NCBI GenBank assembly: GCA_963971285.1
Contig: OZ020258.1
Coordinates: 14,404,614-14,468,613 of the forward strand
From: Astropecten irregularis
Taxonomy: Eukaryota; Echinodermata; Asteroidea; Paxillosida; Astropectinidae
Direction of reading: 5' to 3'
DNA length: 64,000 bases
Shown: positions 42,751-54,092 of the stretch, in pieces
Numbering within the stretch: the first letter of the stretch is position 1
Layout of the letters: every line of letters starts with the position of its first letter
Notes under the pieces: generated by a model
Database searches by the model: none
What the model was told of the DNA's origin: nothing
The model's input: the letters and a program-made list of their open reading frames with translations, nothing else
Translations under genes and position numbers: made by a program

Positions 42751-42993
42751 TAATAAATACATTGTTTGACATGCCAGGTCTTTAACCTGACCAAGCTTCA
42801 ATCGCCAATGGGTCTGACATGTTCAAGTATTGTGATGAGAATCTAACAAGGGAGGGAGGGTGTCAACCAAAAGTGTAATTTTAAACACAGTCAGGACAGT
42901 AGTACATGTACACGTACAGTATATGTATGTATGTTGCTTAAGTTAGAAAGAAATAAACCACAAACAGCAAAGAAAGGGACAAACCCTGAAAGG
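42751..42993 (+). repeat. Third partial copy of the 1-kb repeat (3' end)
   Basis: It repeats TTTGACATGCCAGGTCTTTA through AGAAAGGGACAAACCCTGAA as seen at 35403-35618. The portion overlapping 42357-42500 is present twice in succession around the pogo-like fragment, indicating a local duplication. Confidence 0.75.
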
Positions 42994-43860
42994 TATTTTA
43001 CATAAATTGGTTATTAAATAAGCAATGACTAAGCCTGAGTAAGGAAGAGATTTATACACGTGTACGTATGTAAGTTTCTTGAAAGAAGTTGATAATACAT
43101 GATATATGTAGCTGTTGGAAAGTGGGTGTAAATTCCATATCACACTGCCAAAACAACAAACTACTGTACTACGTTGGCCAAATCTTGACACAAACACAGA
43201 GAGTCAAGAAAAGATAGCACTAAGCCAGTTACAAGTAAGTTTCTGCAGCAAAGTGGCAAGTTTAAGTTTTGTATGGCCAGGGAGGGAAGATGTTGATGTT
43301 GTTGAGATCGCACATACATGTATCTACATGTAACTACCCAAACCCCAGATGGATAGAAGAGATGTGCTTTCCTTCAACATACATGTAGATCTTTCAAGAT
43401 ACAACCTCCAATAACTTGGTTTTGCAAAGTCTCAATACATTTTTCCTTGTTCAGAGATGCCAACCAGTACACAAAAACTTATGAGGACAGTTGAAGCGTG
43501 AGCAAAGAAAAAAAGGAAGTTGTCTCTCCCAGACAGAGGACAACACTTCAGGTGCAGAAGCGAGCTCATACCAGTATCCATCCCCATCGCCAGACAGATG
43601 ATATTGGTGCTTAAAACATCTTAAGATTTTTGTTTCACACAATGCAACACTGTGCATGTTTTCTTTTGTGAATCGATGCCCATATTAATGGGATGAATTG
43701 CTCCTCCTTTGTATAATTTACAGTAAACCAATTCTCTAATCTGACTTGGGCAGATGGAAGTGAAATGTTGTCTTCTGTTGACAAATAGGCCTATCCCATT
43801 GTGGTAACTTCATTTGTAAATCGGATCTCAGTAACCTCTTTCACAGTGCTGTCATTGAAC
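42994..43860. other. Unannotated stretch
   Basis: No gene or repeat was recognised. The short frame 43115-43333 has no known likeness. Confidence 0.35.
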
Positions 43861-43862
43861 TC

Positions 43863-43986
43863 AATGGGAGACTTTGGAGAACCGGTCTTCAAGTCAACAG
43901 CGCAGCCGCAAAACAATGTGCGCATGCTCACAATTGCGTGCGCGTGCGCTGTTGACTTGAAGACCGGTTCTCCAAAGTCTCCCATT
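43863..43986. mobile_element. Hairpin element, 42-bp perfect inverted repeat
   Basis: 43863-43904 (AATGGGAGACTTTGGAGAAC and onward) is exactly inverted at 43945-43986, with about 40 bp between. This is the structure of a short foldback MITE. A transcript through it would form a very long perfect hairpin. Confidence 0.8.
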
Positions 43987-44371
43987 ATTCTATCATGTAC
44001 GTGATCCCTGAGAAACGCTTTATAATGGCCACTTTCTAAAGACTGGCCTTGGTGGACAATGGCGGGGCGTAATGCGTAGACAGCAGGCAGATTCTTCAAG
44101 CAAAACTTGGACAAATCCAGGAAATGAGTTGGGAGGACGTCGCTTTTGATTATTGTTTGTATTCCGTTAAGATTGCGAAACTGTAACATTGCACTACTAA
44201 TAAAGTGGGAGAGTTTACAATACGACACAAATTTCGCACTGAACCCCTTGACAGTTTTGCATAGTGGAATTCCGTATTACGGGAACAGAAGACACCAGAT
44301 GTTGAACTTTCTATCTCGGAAACGTTGTTGCAGGTTAGGCAGTTTATGGGTTTGGTTATCTCAATCGAAGC
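43987..44371. other. Unannotated stretch
   Basis: Nothing was recognised. Frames on the minus strand overlap the hairpin and are not credible genes. Confidence 0.35.
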
Positions 44372-44372
44372 A

Positions 44373-44533
44373 GGTCAACTCGTACACATGCCAACTCGTA
44401 CACACGCCAACTCGTACACACGCCAACTCGTACACACGCCAACTCATACACAAATTGGTCAACTCGTACACACGCCAACTCGTACACATGCCAACTCGTA
44501 CACAGCTTGGTCAACTCATACACAGGCCAACTG
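44373..44533 (+). repeat. 16-bp minisatellite, forward array
   Basis: About ten units of CCAACTCGTACACACG occur with small variants (CGTACACATG, CATACACAGG). The reverse-complement array lies 138 bp downstream. Confidence 0.9.
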
Positions 44534-44671
44534 GCAACTAGTTACGCAAAACTTGTTTGCAGAGTAAAGTCGGACTACTTTTGTCCTATTATGGAATAAG
44601 TTTTGTGGGAATAAGAACTTTTCGAAAATCGGTATAGATGGGAATTAAATTCAGTCTCGAAATAGCCTCTT

Positions 44672-44800
44672 GTGTACGAGTTGGCGTGTGTACGAGTTGG
44701 TGTGTACATGTACGAGTTGGTGTGTGTACGAGTTGGTGCGTGTACGAGTTGGTGTGTGTACGAGTTGGTGTGTACGAGTTGGCGTGTGTACGAGTTGACC
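44672..44800 (-). repeat. 16-bp minisatellite, inverted array
   Basis: About eight units of GTGTGTACGAGTTGGC occur, the reverse complement of the array at 44373-44533. Frames such as VCTSWCVYELVCVRVG across it are translations of the repeat and not a protein. Confidence 0.9.
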
Positions 44801-46161
44801 AGCATTCATCTCAATTTCATTATGTTAAGGAATCTCGCCAAAGAAAGGGACCATGCGCGCTGCGCTGCAGATAAAAGTCAGCAGAGCCAGAGTCCTGTTG
44901 TTGATTTTTAGTAAAGGCCTAATTTTAGTTTAGGGCCTACCTACCTTTCTGTGGCACTGTACTTACCACTGGAACTGGCTAGTCAGAAGTCAGATACCAA
45001 TCAAGCTGATATGGAAGTTGAAGTTGTTCACACTTTATGGCTCTGAGTCTTGGTTTCTTGTTTACAATAAAGTGCAGGATACAGATTCACGTGTTGAGTT
45101 GCAAAACAGCAGCAAAGTGCAGTCACCCCACACAGTCAGTATGCTATACTGTGTACATGATTACATGTACGGAATTCCGTGTAAGTGTATGCTCCATACG
45201 CTTGGCTCCTCATGTTCCTTATTCCATGGTCTCCTTGGGCAGCCGAGTTCACGAGTCTCTTGATCTTGCACGGTCGCATTTACTTCTCACGCGATGAAAA
45301 CATTGGTACGCTGACTTTAGGCATCTAAAACTACAGCAGGGACAGGATACCAGGCCGTGCCAAGCCTGATTGTCTAGTCAACGTGAAAATACAGTTTTAC
45401 GAATGAACATGAGACAAACTGGAACACAAAACGAAAGTTATATAAACCTGTTGGACATCCTTCTCGAACTTCCCGCAAGTTACCTCTATGATTGTATACT
45501 GTACGAATGGTTACACGTGCTCTACATGATACTGGTTGATTTTCTACTGTAGACGTCTGGGTACCGTCTCATCCAGGTGCCAATAAAAAATTTTTTGGAG
45601 AGCGCCCTCTCACGTCGTACTAAGTTGTCACTCGAGGTAAACAACAACCACAGGTAATAAAAACAGACAGAGCCAGATTGAAATACATTTCCAAAAGAAG
45701 CGGTTTTATTTCACAAACGTATCTCAAGAAGTAATAGAAATCAAAAAGTCAAACAAGAACATGTTCAACAGGAAATTTAAATGTTGTTTTATTTGGAAAA
45801 GTATAATGGTTTCATGGAAAATTCATGCTTAAATTCCGAGGGGTGAATTTGCCCATATAAATAGTTTTGATTTTAGCCGAGTGCCGCGGAGAATTTATCC
45901 TGTGTACCCTCAAATATTGTTTAATGCATTTTGGGAAGCAGTTAATATATTGTGTATAAATTATCACGAGTTATAACAACCTGGGGATTCAGTGCTTCAG
46001 CCTGTTGTTTAGACTTGAGAAAATTTGGCTAAATTTGCCATGTTGTGTAATCACCTAATCAAAGTCCGGGAGATTCAATACCGAATGTCGTTTGTCGTAT
46101 TACGGGTTATGTGTGACTATTGAGACTGTCTTTATTCACGCTTGAGTGATTTTAGGTGAAT
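44801..46161. other. Unannotated stretch
   Basis: No gene was recognised. An ACATGTACGGAATTCC word occurs near 45163. Confidence 0.35.
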
Positions 46162-46850
46162 AGGCATTGACAATCACTTCACTGCTAGATTCCTTGACGC
46201 TGTCAATACATTTCATATGGCCGAGTGGTTCGGGAACGGGACTTCGAATTAGGTGTCCCGGGTTCGAGCCCTGATGTGATGCCAGCAATTTTGTTTAATG
46301 TTTTACTCCTATCATTTGTGTGGTATAAATAGTTTTAGAAAGGGCTGCGATTTCACCAACGCTTCGTGGCTCGGTGGGATAAGCGAAGGTACCACCGCTC
46401 AGACTTCCGGCAGTCTGGGTTCGATTCCCGATCCCGACTCTCCGATATTGAATGGAACATGGCATGTGCGGACCCTAGGCTGGCACCGCGATGTTTCTCC
46501 CTCTTAGTCTTCAGAGCTTTCATGTCAGGCTAAGGTCTCAATGGTGGGGAGGATATGCAGTAGTCGGCTTGCCAGTAAGCCTATGGGGACTATTATGGGA
46601 GCCGGTAAGCCGGGTGAAAGAATCCCGGTGAATCGCGTGCCCCTGAACACCTGACGGTCTGCTTAACTCTTGCTCTTTTTTGTTTGAAATGTCAGGAGGA
46701 ATAGTTGAATATAAAGCCCGTCTGCATGATTTTAGTTCTTAATTTTTTTTTAAGCCTGTTAATTTTCCTATTTGTCAAGTTACGGCGTACATGGTACACC
46801 CAGATAATCTTTTTTATGAATTATTTCTACGTAATTTATTTATCTGTATG
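46162..46850 (+). repeat. tRNA-derived SINE-like repeat, copy 2
   Basis: It contains the A box 46218-46228, B box 46261-46271, second A-like box 46367-46377, second B box 46418-46428 and T run 46675-46681, matching copy 1 in order and spacing. It lacks the MITE of copy 1 and carries an extra AT-rich stretch near 46700-46770. The conserved promoter words in both copies suggest the pol III signals were functional when the family spread. Confidence 0.65.
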
Positions 46851-47040
46851 TATTTCACTATGGGCTTGACAGTGAATCTAAGCATATGAGTAAGTAGCAA
46901 AGGGTAGTAAAGATTACTTTACATAATTTGTTTTATCAGGTAAGGGCAAGGGTGCACCATATTAAATACACGTAGCTCTGTAGCTGGGTATTATAAGACC
47001 ATCAAGCAGTAACAGGGCATCCCCGCTACAAATCTACACA
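46851..47040. other. Unannotated stretch
   Basis: Nothing was recognised between the SINE-like unit and the pol fossil. Confidence 0.35.
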
Positions 47041-47511
47041 TCTACATGTACATGTACGGTTCCCAAATCTACGCCAGGGGACAGTGGCGCCCGTGTGGAG
47101 ATTATCGTTCGCTCAACGCTCAGACAGTACCTGATCGCTACCCAGTTCCACATATCCACGACTTCTCTGCAGCTTTGAATGGCAAGAAGATAATTCTTTT
47201 GGAAGATGGATCTTGTCAAGGCATACCACCAGATCCCCGTTGAACCAGCTAACATTCCTAAGACGGCAGTCACAACGCCGTTCGATCTCTATATATTCAT
47301 GAGAATGCCTTTCGGACTCCGCAACGCTGCTTAATCCTTCCAGCGTTTGATGGATGAAGTGGGGAGAGGCTTGCCCTTCGTCTTCGTGTACATCGACGAC
47401 ATGCTGATCGCTAGCGAATCTGAGGAAGAGCACGATAAACAACTCCGTTTGCTCTTCTCCCCCCTTCGCGAGTATGGCGTCATCCTCAACCCCTGCCAAG
47501 TGTGTACTTGG
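47041..47511 (+). mobile_element. Ty3/Gypsy pol fossil, left part (reverse transcriptase)
   Basis: Words such as [20 protein letters not shown] and a YIDD-type active-site region (FVFVYIDDMLIAS) identify a Ty3/Gypsy reverse transcriptase. The fossil is broken, with a few breaks, and is interrupted at 47511 by the nested insertion 47512-56261. Its right part lies at 56262-56900. It is older than everything inserted in it. No LTR was identified. Confidence 0.8.
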
Positions 47512-48026
47512 CAGGGGCGTAGATAGCGGGGGGGGGGGGGGGGTTGCATCCCCCCAGAATTTTAGGTGGGGGGGTTGGTGTGTACAATCAACCCCCCAGG
47601 TTTCTGTCGGGGAAAAATTAAATCGTGCAATGTATGCCAGTTAAAAAAAGTATTTAATTATTGTTGAAAGCATACAACATGCGTTTGAGAGATGAAACGC
47701 AAGGATAAACTGCCAGGAACGTTGCTGTTCTTCGGTGTACATGCGTATGTGCACGACTCTTGATCCATTCAACAAGGCCTTGCATTATTTCAAAGCGTGC
47801 CGTTGGAGGATCAAGGGAAACAGGTTGGCTTTGTGTATGCGACACCCGCGCATGGGCGGAAATCGCTCCTCGATCATGGGGGGGACATCAATTTACACTT
47901 AAGATAACATAAGATAGTAACTTTCAGTATACAGTGCCATGCCTATGGCCTAGCATACACTTGCATGTGTGGTAAGTGTGCCGATCACGAGTGTTCTCCA
48001 ACTTTGAAAAATAAAACTTAGATATG

Positions 48027-48555
48027 AGGCTATGCATGGTAGAAGTACAGGTTTTTTTGGTAACACCATGTGACACTCTGGTGTGAGTATGGGGTGGCTG
48101 ACCGTGGCTCTGAACGGAGCCGGTTAACTCGATGTTCCTACCAGTGTGCTTAAGTTGCCGGCAAACCTAAAACAATTTGTAAAGAATAAAGATTCTAGAT
48201 GCTCTGTAGTGCATTCTAAGGCAATTCATGGCCACTTTCCTCAGACTTTTTTTTTGCGAAAGTTTAAAAGATTTTAATCAGACTTGCATGGTAGAAGTAC
48301 ACAATAGGCTTTTTGGTAACACCATGTGACACTCTTGTGTGAGTACGTTTTTGGTCTGAAAAGAGCATGACAACTGGATGTTCCGACCAGTATGCTCTGG
48401 TCGCTCGCAAACCTATGACTTTTTTAATGCAAGTAAAGTTACGGCGTGGGGTCCGGGGCCCGCTTAAGGGCCCCGTAAACATTTTGATTTTAGATGCTCT
48501 GTGGTGCATTCTAAGGCAATTTCCGGCCACTTTTCTCAGACTTGTTTAGCGAAAG
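48027..48555 (+). repeat. Two-copy tandem repeat, about 251-bp unit
   Basis: GCATGGTAGAAGTACA (48034 and 48285), TTTTTTGGTAACACCATGTG-like words and TGCATTCTAAGGCAATT recur in order. A diverged single copy of the beginning is near 23549-23609. Confidence 0.8.
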
Positions 48556-49233
48556 GTCTGCGAAAGTTTAGCAATTGTTCTGCCTGAAATGGTGTACTTT
48601 ATCAAGAAATGAGTAAAACAACGACACAAAACATTTTCGAACTTAAAAAGATCCTGTGAGGTCGCAGATTTGAATTTAGAAATATGCCTATGGTGAAGCA
48701 AAAAATGTAAACCTCAAAATGAAAAACATATTTTGAATGAAGAAAATGCAAATGTTTTGCTTCAGCTGAAAACAATATTGGGTGAACCAGTGAAGTTTTT
48801 AATTGAAGACACTGTATTTTACGGGCCTAGGTAGACTTCTATACTGTACTCTATTGTACTCAAATTCTGTAATTCCACAGAAAAATCATGAGAACTTTAC
48901 ATTCATTACAAACGTAATGACAGATGACAAAAAATAAATTTAAATGTACCTTAATATTTCCAAATATGGCACCTTGTGTTTTGTTATGGATGTACGAGAA
49001 TTCTTCGGAAATATAGTTTGAATAAAGCAACCTCATTCAAAACGCAGTATCATGTGAAGAATAACTGAAGAAGTTTTGCGAAACTCCGACGTCGAACGAG
49101 ATTAAATCCGTCATGAGTCAGTGCAAAATTGATGGATTTGAGCATGGTGCTCCATGGAAAAAACGGTTTTAAATGGATCGATTCGAACGGGAGATGCCTA
49201 ACCAGATTCGTATACACAAAAATGCATACGTAT
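48556..49233. other. Non-coding interior of the inner hAT-type element
   Basis: AT-rich, with no gene recognised. It ends at the 5' LTR of the young retroelement. Confidence 0.5.
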
Positions 49234-49454
49234 TGTGGCGTCCGTGCCGGTCGGCCGCCAGAGGGCACCAGCACGGTTCCACGGTGGAGCGCATGCGCAG
49301 GGAGATTGTCGTGGCCTCGTTGCTGAAGTGTTTGCGGTGTTTGTTTTTGTGGAAATAAACAGCCTGAAGCAGCAGAAACGAGTACCGGTAAACCTGTGTT
49401 GAGAGTCCTTTCTTGGAGTGCGTGTGAGGAACCCCAGAAGTGTTCGACGCAACA
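49234..49454 (+). mobile_element. 5' LTR of the young Ty3/Gypsy-type element
   Basis: 221 bp from TGTGGCGTCCG to CGACGCAACA. It is followed by TTGGTGGCAGCGG, a primer-binding-type region. It contains AATAAA within GTGGAAATAAACAGCC and matches the 3' LTR at 55011-55278 at about 98 percent of aligned bases, apart from two length differences. Confidence 0.9.
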
Positions 49455-50289
49455 TTGGTGGCAGCGGCGGCACGCAGAAGGCGGAAAAACAGGTGATTTT
49501 TTTGGAGATTTTCGGCAATGAATTCAGGAGATCACGGAAGTCTGGCACCTAACTCGCCACACGGCGAGGAGGCAGGCTGGAGTGCGGGCTCACGTACTGG
49601 GGGCCCGTCTAGTGGATCAGCCAGCAGTACCTTCGTCACGGTGGACGAGTTGGAATCCTTTTTGCGGGATGGTCAAGTGGAATTTCGGGACTTGGGCGGG
49701 GGGCTAAGTCATTGCAGTACGTCTACCCCTGCGGGGGGTGGGCGTGCTCATGACCATAAATCATCAATGACTGGTACCAGGTCCCACGAGGGGCCGTCCC
49801 GTGCTGTAGACAATGGCGCAACAGACGTTTCGTTCCATTCGGAACGATCCCGGTTTGTGCTGTCCGATGCAGCGGGGGCGGGGCTTCGTCGGGACATGCC
49901 CCATTTTTTGGTAATAAAGCCGCATGTGTCGGGTCCCGCGAGGGGCCGCCCCGTACTGTAGACGCTAGCGCAGCAGACGTTTCGTTCCATTCGGAACGAT
50001 CCGGAGCTGTGCTGGTTGATGCAGCGGGGGCGGGGTTTCGTCCTGAGGCAACCTGCAATCCCTACGCTCATGAAAATAGTACTGAAGCGCCACTCGGTGC
50101 TTACATGGATACGACTGGTGTGGCCTCCCATTCGGGGCGCCCCCAGGCTGGATTTGCCCATATAGCAGGGGCGGGAAACCGTCCGAGCACGCATCAGGCG
50201 GCACAACTGGGCGCGGATCTCCCCCAGCAGTACTTTCGTCCCCACTATTGCAGTGCGGCGAGTCCTGACCTCCACTCGGAGCAGGCCCG

Positions 50290-51070
50290 CACTGCACGAC
50301 TCTATGGCGCGGAGCCGGCAAGGTTGCTCCGCGCGGGAGTCAATGGGGCAGAGCTGCTCCACACACGAGTCAATGGACGGGAGTCCGTAGAGTTGCTCCG
50401 CACACAAGTCAATGGGGCGGAGCCTACAGAGTTGCTCCGCACGGACGTCTATGGTGCGGAGCCGGCAAGGTTGCTCTGCACGGACGTCTATGGCGCGGAG
50501 CCGGCAAGGTTGCTCCGCACGGGAGTCAATGGGCCAGAGCTGCTCCGCACACAAGTCAATGGTGCGGAGCCGATGAGGTTGCTCCGCACGGGAGTTTATG
50601 GGGCAGAGGCGACGGAGTTGCTCCGCACACAAGTCAATGGGGCGGAGCCGACAGAGTTGCTCCGCACGGACGTCTATGGCGCGGAGCCGGCAAGGTTGCT
50701 CCGCACGGACGTCTATGGCGCGGAGCCGGTAAGGTTGCTCCGCACGGGAGTCAATGGGCCAGAGCTGCTCCGCACACAAGTCAATGGTGCGGAGCTGACG
50801 AGGTTGCTCCGCACGGACGTCTATGGCACGGAGCCGGCAGGGTTGCTCCGCACGGACGTCTATGGCGCGGAGCCGGCAAGGTTGCTCCGCACGGGAGTCA
50901 ATGGGGCAGAGCTGCTCCGCACACAAGTCAATGGTGCGGAGCCGACGAGGTTGCTCCGCACAGGAGTCAATGGGGCAGAGTTGCTCCGCACACAAGCCAA
51001 TGGGGTGGAGCCGGCACGGTTGTTCCACACACAAGCCAACGGAACGGAACCGACCCGGCTGCTCGGCCGT
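50290..51070 (+). repeat. 39/27-bp minisatellite in the gag region
   Basis: Units built on GAGCCGGCAAGGTTGCTCCG with CACGGACGTCTATGGCG alternate with a shorter CAGAGCTGCTCCGCACACAA type. All start codons and stops stay in register because unit lengths are multiples of three, giving a 13-residue repeat of the type LLRTDVYGAEPAR. Open frames on both strands arise from this periodicity. Confidence 0.9.
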
Positions 51071-53725
51071 ACACCACTGCAGTTGGGAGACACCGGGTGG
51101 TGATGTCCCAGGGGGGGCCGACCCGGGTTCTGCCGATGTTTGGACGGCCCCTAAACAGGCGGGGGGGCGCGCTTCCCAAGTGCCAGTCAAGCGGGGGACT
51201 ACAACGCCTGATCACTTCGGGCCGGGGGGTCGGAGACCACTGATGCTCCCCAACAAGTTTGACGGGATCTCGTCATGGTCGGATTACTTGATCCATTTCG
51301 AGAGCGTTGCAGCAGTCAATCAGTGGGGCGAGGCGGAGAAGGCGATGTTCCTTGCAGCTCACCTAAAGGGCGCGGCCCAGGAGGCATTGGCGGATATGGT
51401 ACCGGAAACGCGGAAGGAATATTCCTCCATTTTGGAAAACTTCGAGCAGCGGTTCGGGGTGACAGCACAGATTCCACTACATCGGGCTCAGTTGTCTATG
51501 CGTACGAGGGGCCGAGACGAGTCACTCAATAGCCTAGGACAATCCATCCGACGGTTGGTGTTGAGGAGCTACCCGAAGCTGCCCACAAAGGCCCGTGAGG
51601 ATTTGGCGGTCGAGGCTTTCCGCAATGCCCTGCGAGAGGAACAGCTGCAGCGTCACATCTTCTCCAGGAAAGCAACGACTTTGACCGAAGCCGTCACACT
51701 GGCGACCGAAATGGAAGCATTTCTCGAGTCGCAAGCGCAAAACAGAAAAGGGAAACCGATGGCTAGGGACGTGAGGTCGGTAGCCCAGCCTCCTCCAACC
51801 CCTGCTGAGGAACCCAAATCGGCTGCATGGGCCATGTACACACCAGGTGCGCGCGCCCAGGTGGAGTGCTATGGGTGCCACGAATTTGGACACATCAGGC
51901 GGTACTGCCCTCAGAAACGACAGTCTGCCTCCTTCCAACCAGGGGAGGTGCAGGTGGGAGCCATTATGGGGGCTGGGCAGGAAGAAGCCACAACCACGGA
52001 AGGGCTCCTGGGAGCCTGGGACCAGGAAGAACTCAAACAGGAACAACGTAGCGACCCAGAGCTGGACAAGATCGTGCGGTGGCTGGAAGACGGGGTCCCC
52101 AAACCCAGCTGGCGGGACGTCTCGGCGCTGGGTGAAGGCCCAAAGTACTGGTGGGCTAAGTGGGAGACACTGCGGCTGTCCCAGGGCGTATTGCAGGTGA
52201 AGTGGGAGCAGCCCAATGGCGAACCGCCGGTATGGCAGGTTGTGGTACCACGGTTGAAAGTCGACGACGTTTTGCGACTGGCGCATGACAATAGGACTTC
52301 AGGACATTTGGGGATTACCCGGACCGTCGCACGGCTGAGACAGGCTCCGGTGTTCTGGAGGGAGATGCGACGCCAGGCAGAAGAGTGGTGTCAAAAGTGC
52401 CACAAGTGCGGGTCAAAAAAGTCACCTCCTCGACCCCTCAAGGCCCCACTTCAACAGTACCTGGTAGGGGCCCCGATGGAGCGCCTCGCGATCGACCTCA
52501 CGGGTCGATTTCCGAGGACGAGGACAGGGAATTCTAGTATCATGGTGGTGGCCGACTACTTTACGAAGTGGGTGGAGGCGTTTCCGATTCCGGACCAGAC
52601 TGCTCAGACTGTCGCCAGAGTCCTCGTCGAACAGGTCATCACCCGGTTTGGAGCTCCCCTCGAGATCCACACGGATCAAGGGAGGGAGTTCGAAGCCGAG
52701 CTCTTCCTGGGCACCTGTAAGCTGCTCGGCGTCCAAAAGACCCGTACCACGCCGTTCCACCCCCAGTCTGACGGGATGGTGGAGCGGTTCAACCGCACAG
52801 TCAAGACGATGCTGAGCCTGTTTGTTCAGGAGAACCAGGACGATTGGGATGAACACCTACCGTACGTGTTGATGGCGTACCGCTCCTCCCAGCACGACAG
52901 CACAAAATTCACGCCCAACATGCTGATGTTCGGCCGGGAAGTGCGACTCCCGTTGGACCTGGTGGTGGGCCAGCCGGAGAAACCAAAGGCAGGCGCAGCA
53001 GAGCACGAATATGTGGAGGGGTTGAGGACAAAGATAGAGTGCGCCCACGAGTTTGCCCGTCATCATCTGCGGAAGAGCCAGACATATCAAAAGCGACATC
53101 ACGATCGTCGAGCAGAAAGTGCCAGCTATAAGCCTGGCCAACCTGTGTGGTTGTATACCCCCTCCAAGAAAGTGGGTCGCACGCCCAAGTTGCAGTGCTG
53201 GTGGGACGTGCCCTTCGTGGTGCCACAGAAGATTGATGATGTCAAGTTCCGCGTGCAAAAATCCCCTCGAGCCAAAGCCAAGGTGGTTCATTCCAATCGG
53301 CTTAAGCCGTATCTGGGCGACGCCGAAGTGGACTGGTGGAGGCACGTAGCGCAGAACCTGCCAAAAGGGGGACCGCCACCAACCCAAGACCAGGAGGTGA
53401 CGCTACCACCGAGTCCATCGACTGACACTACCCAGGAGGATCCGCCGGCTGGGGTGGGTGGTCAGTTAGCCAAGGAGGGACCACTTCCAGTTGAGACGGG
53501 GAAGGGGACACTGCCGGAAGCGATGGCGACTGCCGCCCCCGGAGGACCGGGCAGCGAGGATGACGGATCCGATGTGGAATTGGCCGAGCCTGAAGGCGGA
53601 CAGCCCTCTTCACCACCAGCGGCGCTGGCTCCTGGGAGAGTCACCCGGGGTGGCTGGAAGATAATCCGACCAAGCCGTTATTGCCAACAAATAACCAAGT
53701 GCTCTTCTTTGTCTTCCCCCTGCAG

Positions 53726-54092
53726 GATGGACCCGGCCCCGATTCATTGCCCGCACTGTGACCAGACGTTCGGAAGGGGGAGGAACTTAAAGAGACACCT
53801 CAACACCGCGTGTGTGGCGCTCCACCCGGAGCGCCCATACCCCTGCCAGAGAGGGTGCGGAGTCCGTTTTTTTAGGGCCGATGTCCGCACCAGACACCAC
53901 CGGTTCTGCCAAGGAGACAGCATGGCCGTGGTGATGGCGGAGGCCGATACACTGGAGCTGCACGCCAGTGACGACGACATGGGACAGGCCCCGTCCCCGC
54001 CTCATCTCTCCCGGCAGGGGACCCCAGACCCACCTCCATTCGGACGGTGTGGTCCGGCAGGACGGTCCCCGTCGCCGCCGCCACTAAGAAGA
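53726..54092 (+). other. Exon-like C2H2 zinc-finger block inside the retroelement
   Basis: CTTTGTCTTCCCCCTGCAG, a strong acceptor-type sequence, ends just before 53726. GTAAGTCCAG, a strong donor-type sequence, begins at 54093. Between them an open frame encodes two zinc fingers, CPHCDQTFGRGRNLKRHLNT followed by a Cys, and YPCQRGCGVRFFRADVRTRH followed by a Cys. Extra zinc fingers of this type are not part of a standard Ty3 pol. Either the family makes a spliced accessory product or a host exon was captured. Confidence 0.5.

Noticed and set aside
44373-44533. CRISPR-like array
   Set aside because: Units are contiguous 16-bp repeats without spacers and the sequence is eukaryotic.
44638-44911. 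Frames full of VCTSWCVYELVCVRVG-like residues
   Set aside because: Pure translation of the 16-bp minisatellite.
46218-46428. Two intact tRNA genes
   Set aside because: A and B boxes are good, but no complete cloverleaf could be drawn and the same pair recurs as part of a longer repeat, so a tRNA-derived SINE is the better reading.
50009-51190. Long open frames on both strands (including one of 480 codons on the minus strand)
   Set aside because: They arise from a minisatellite whose unit is a multiple of three, which keeps several frames open. Only the plus-strand context fits the element.
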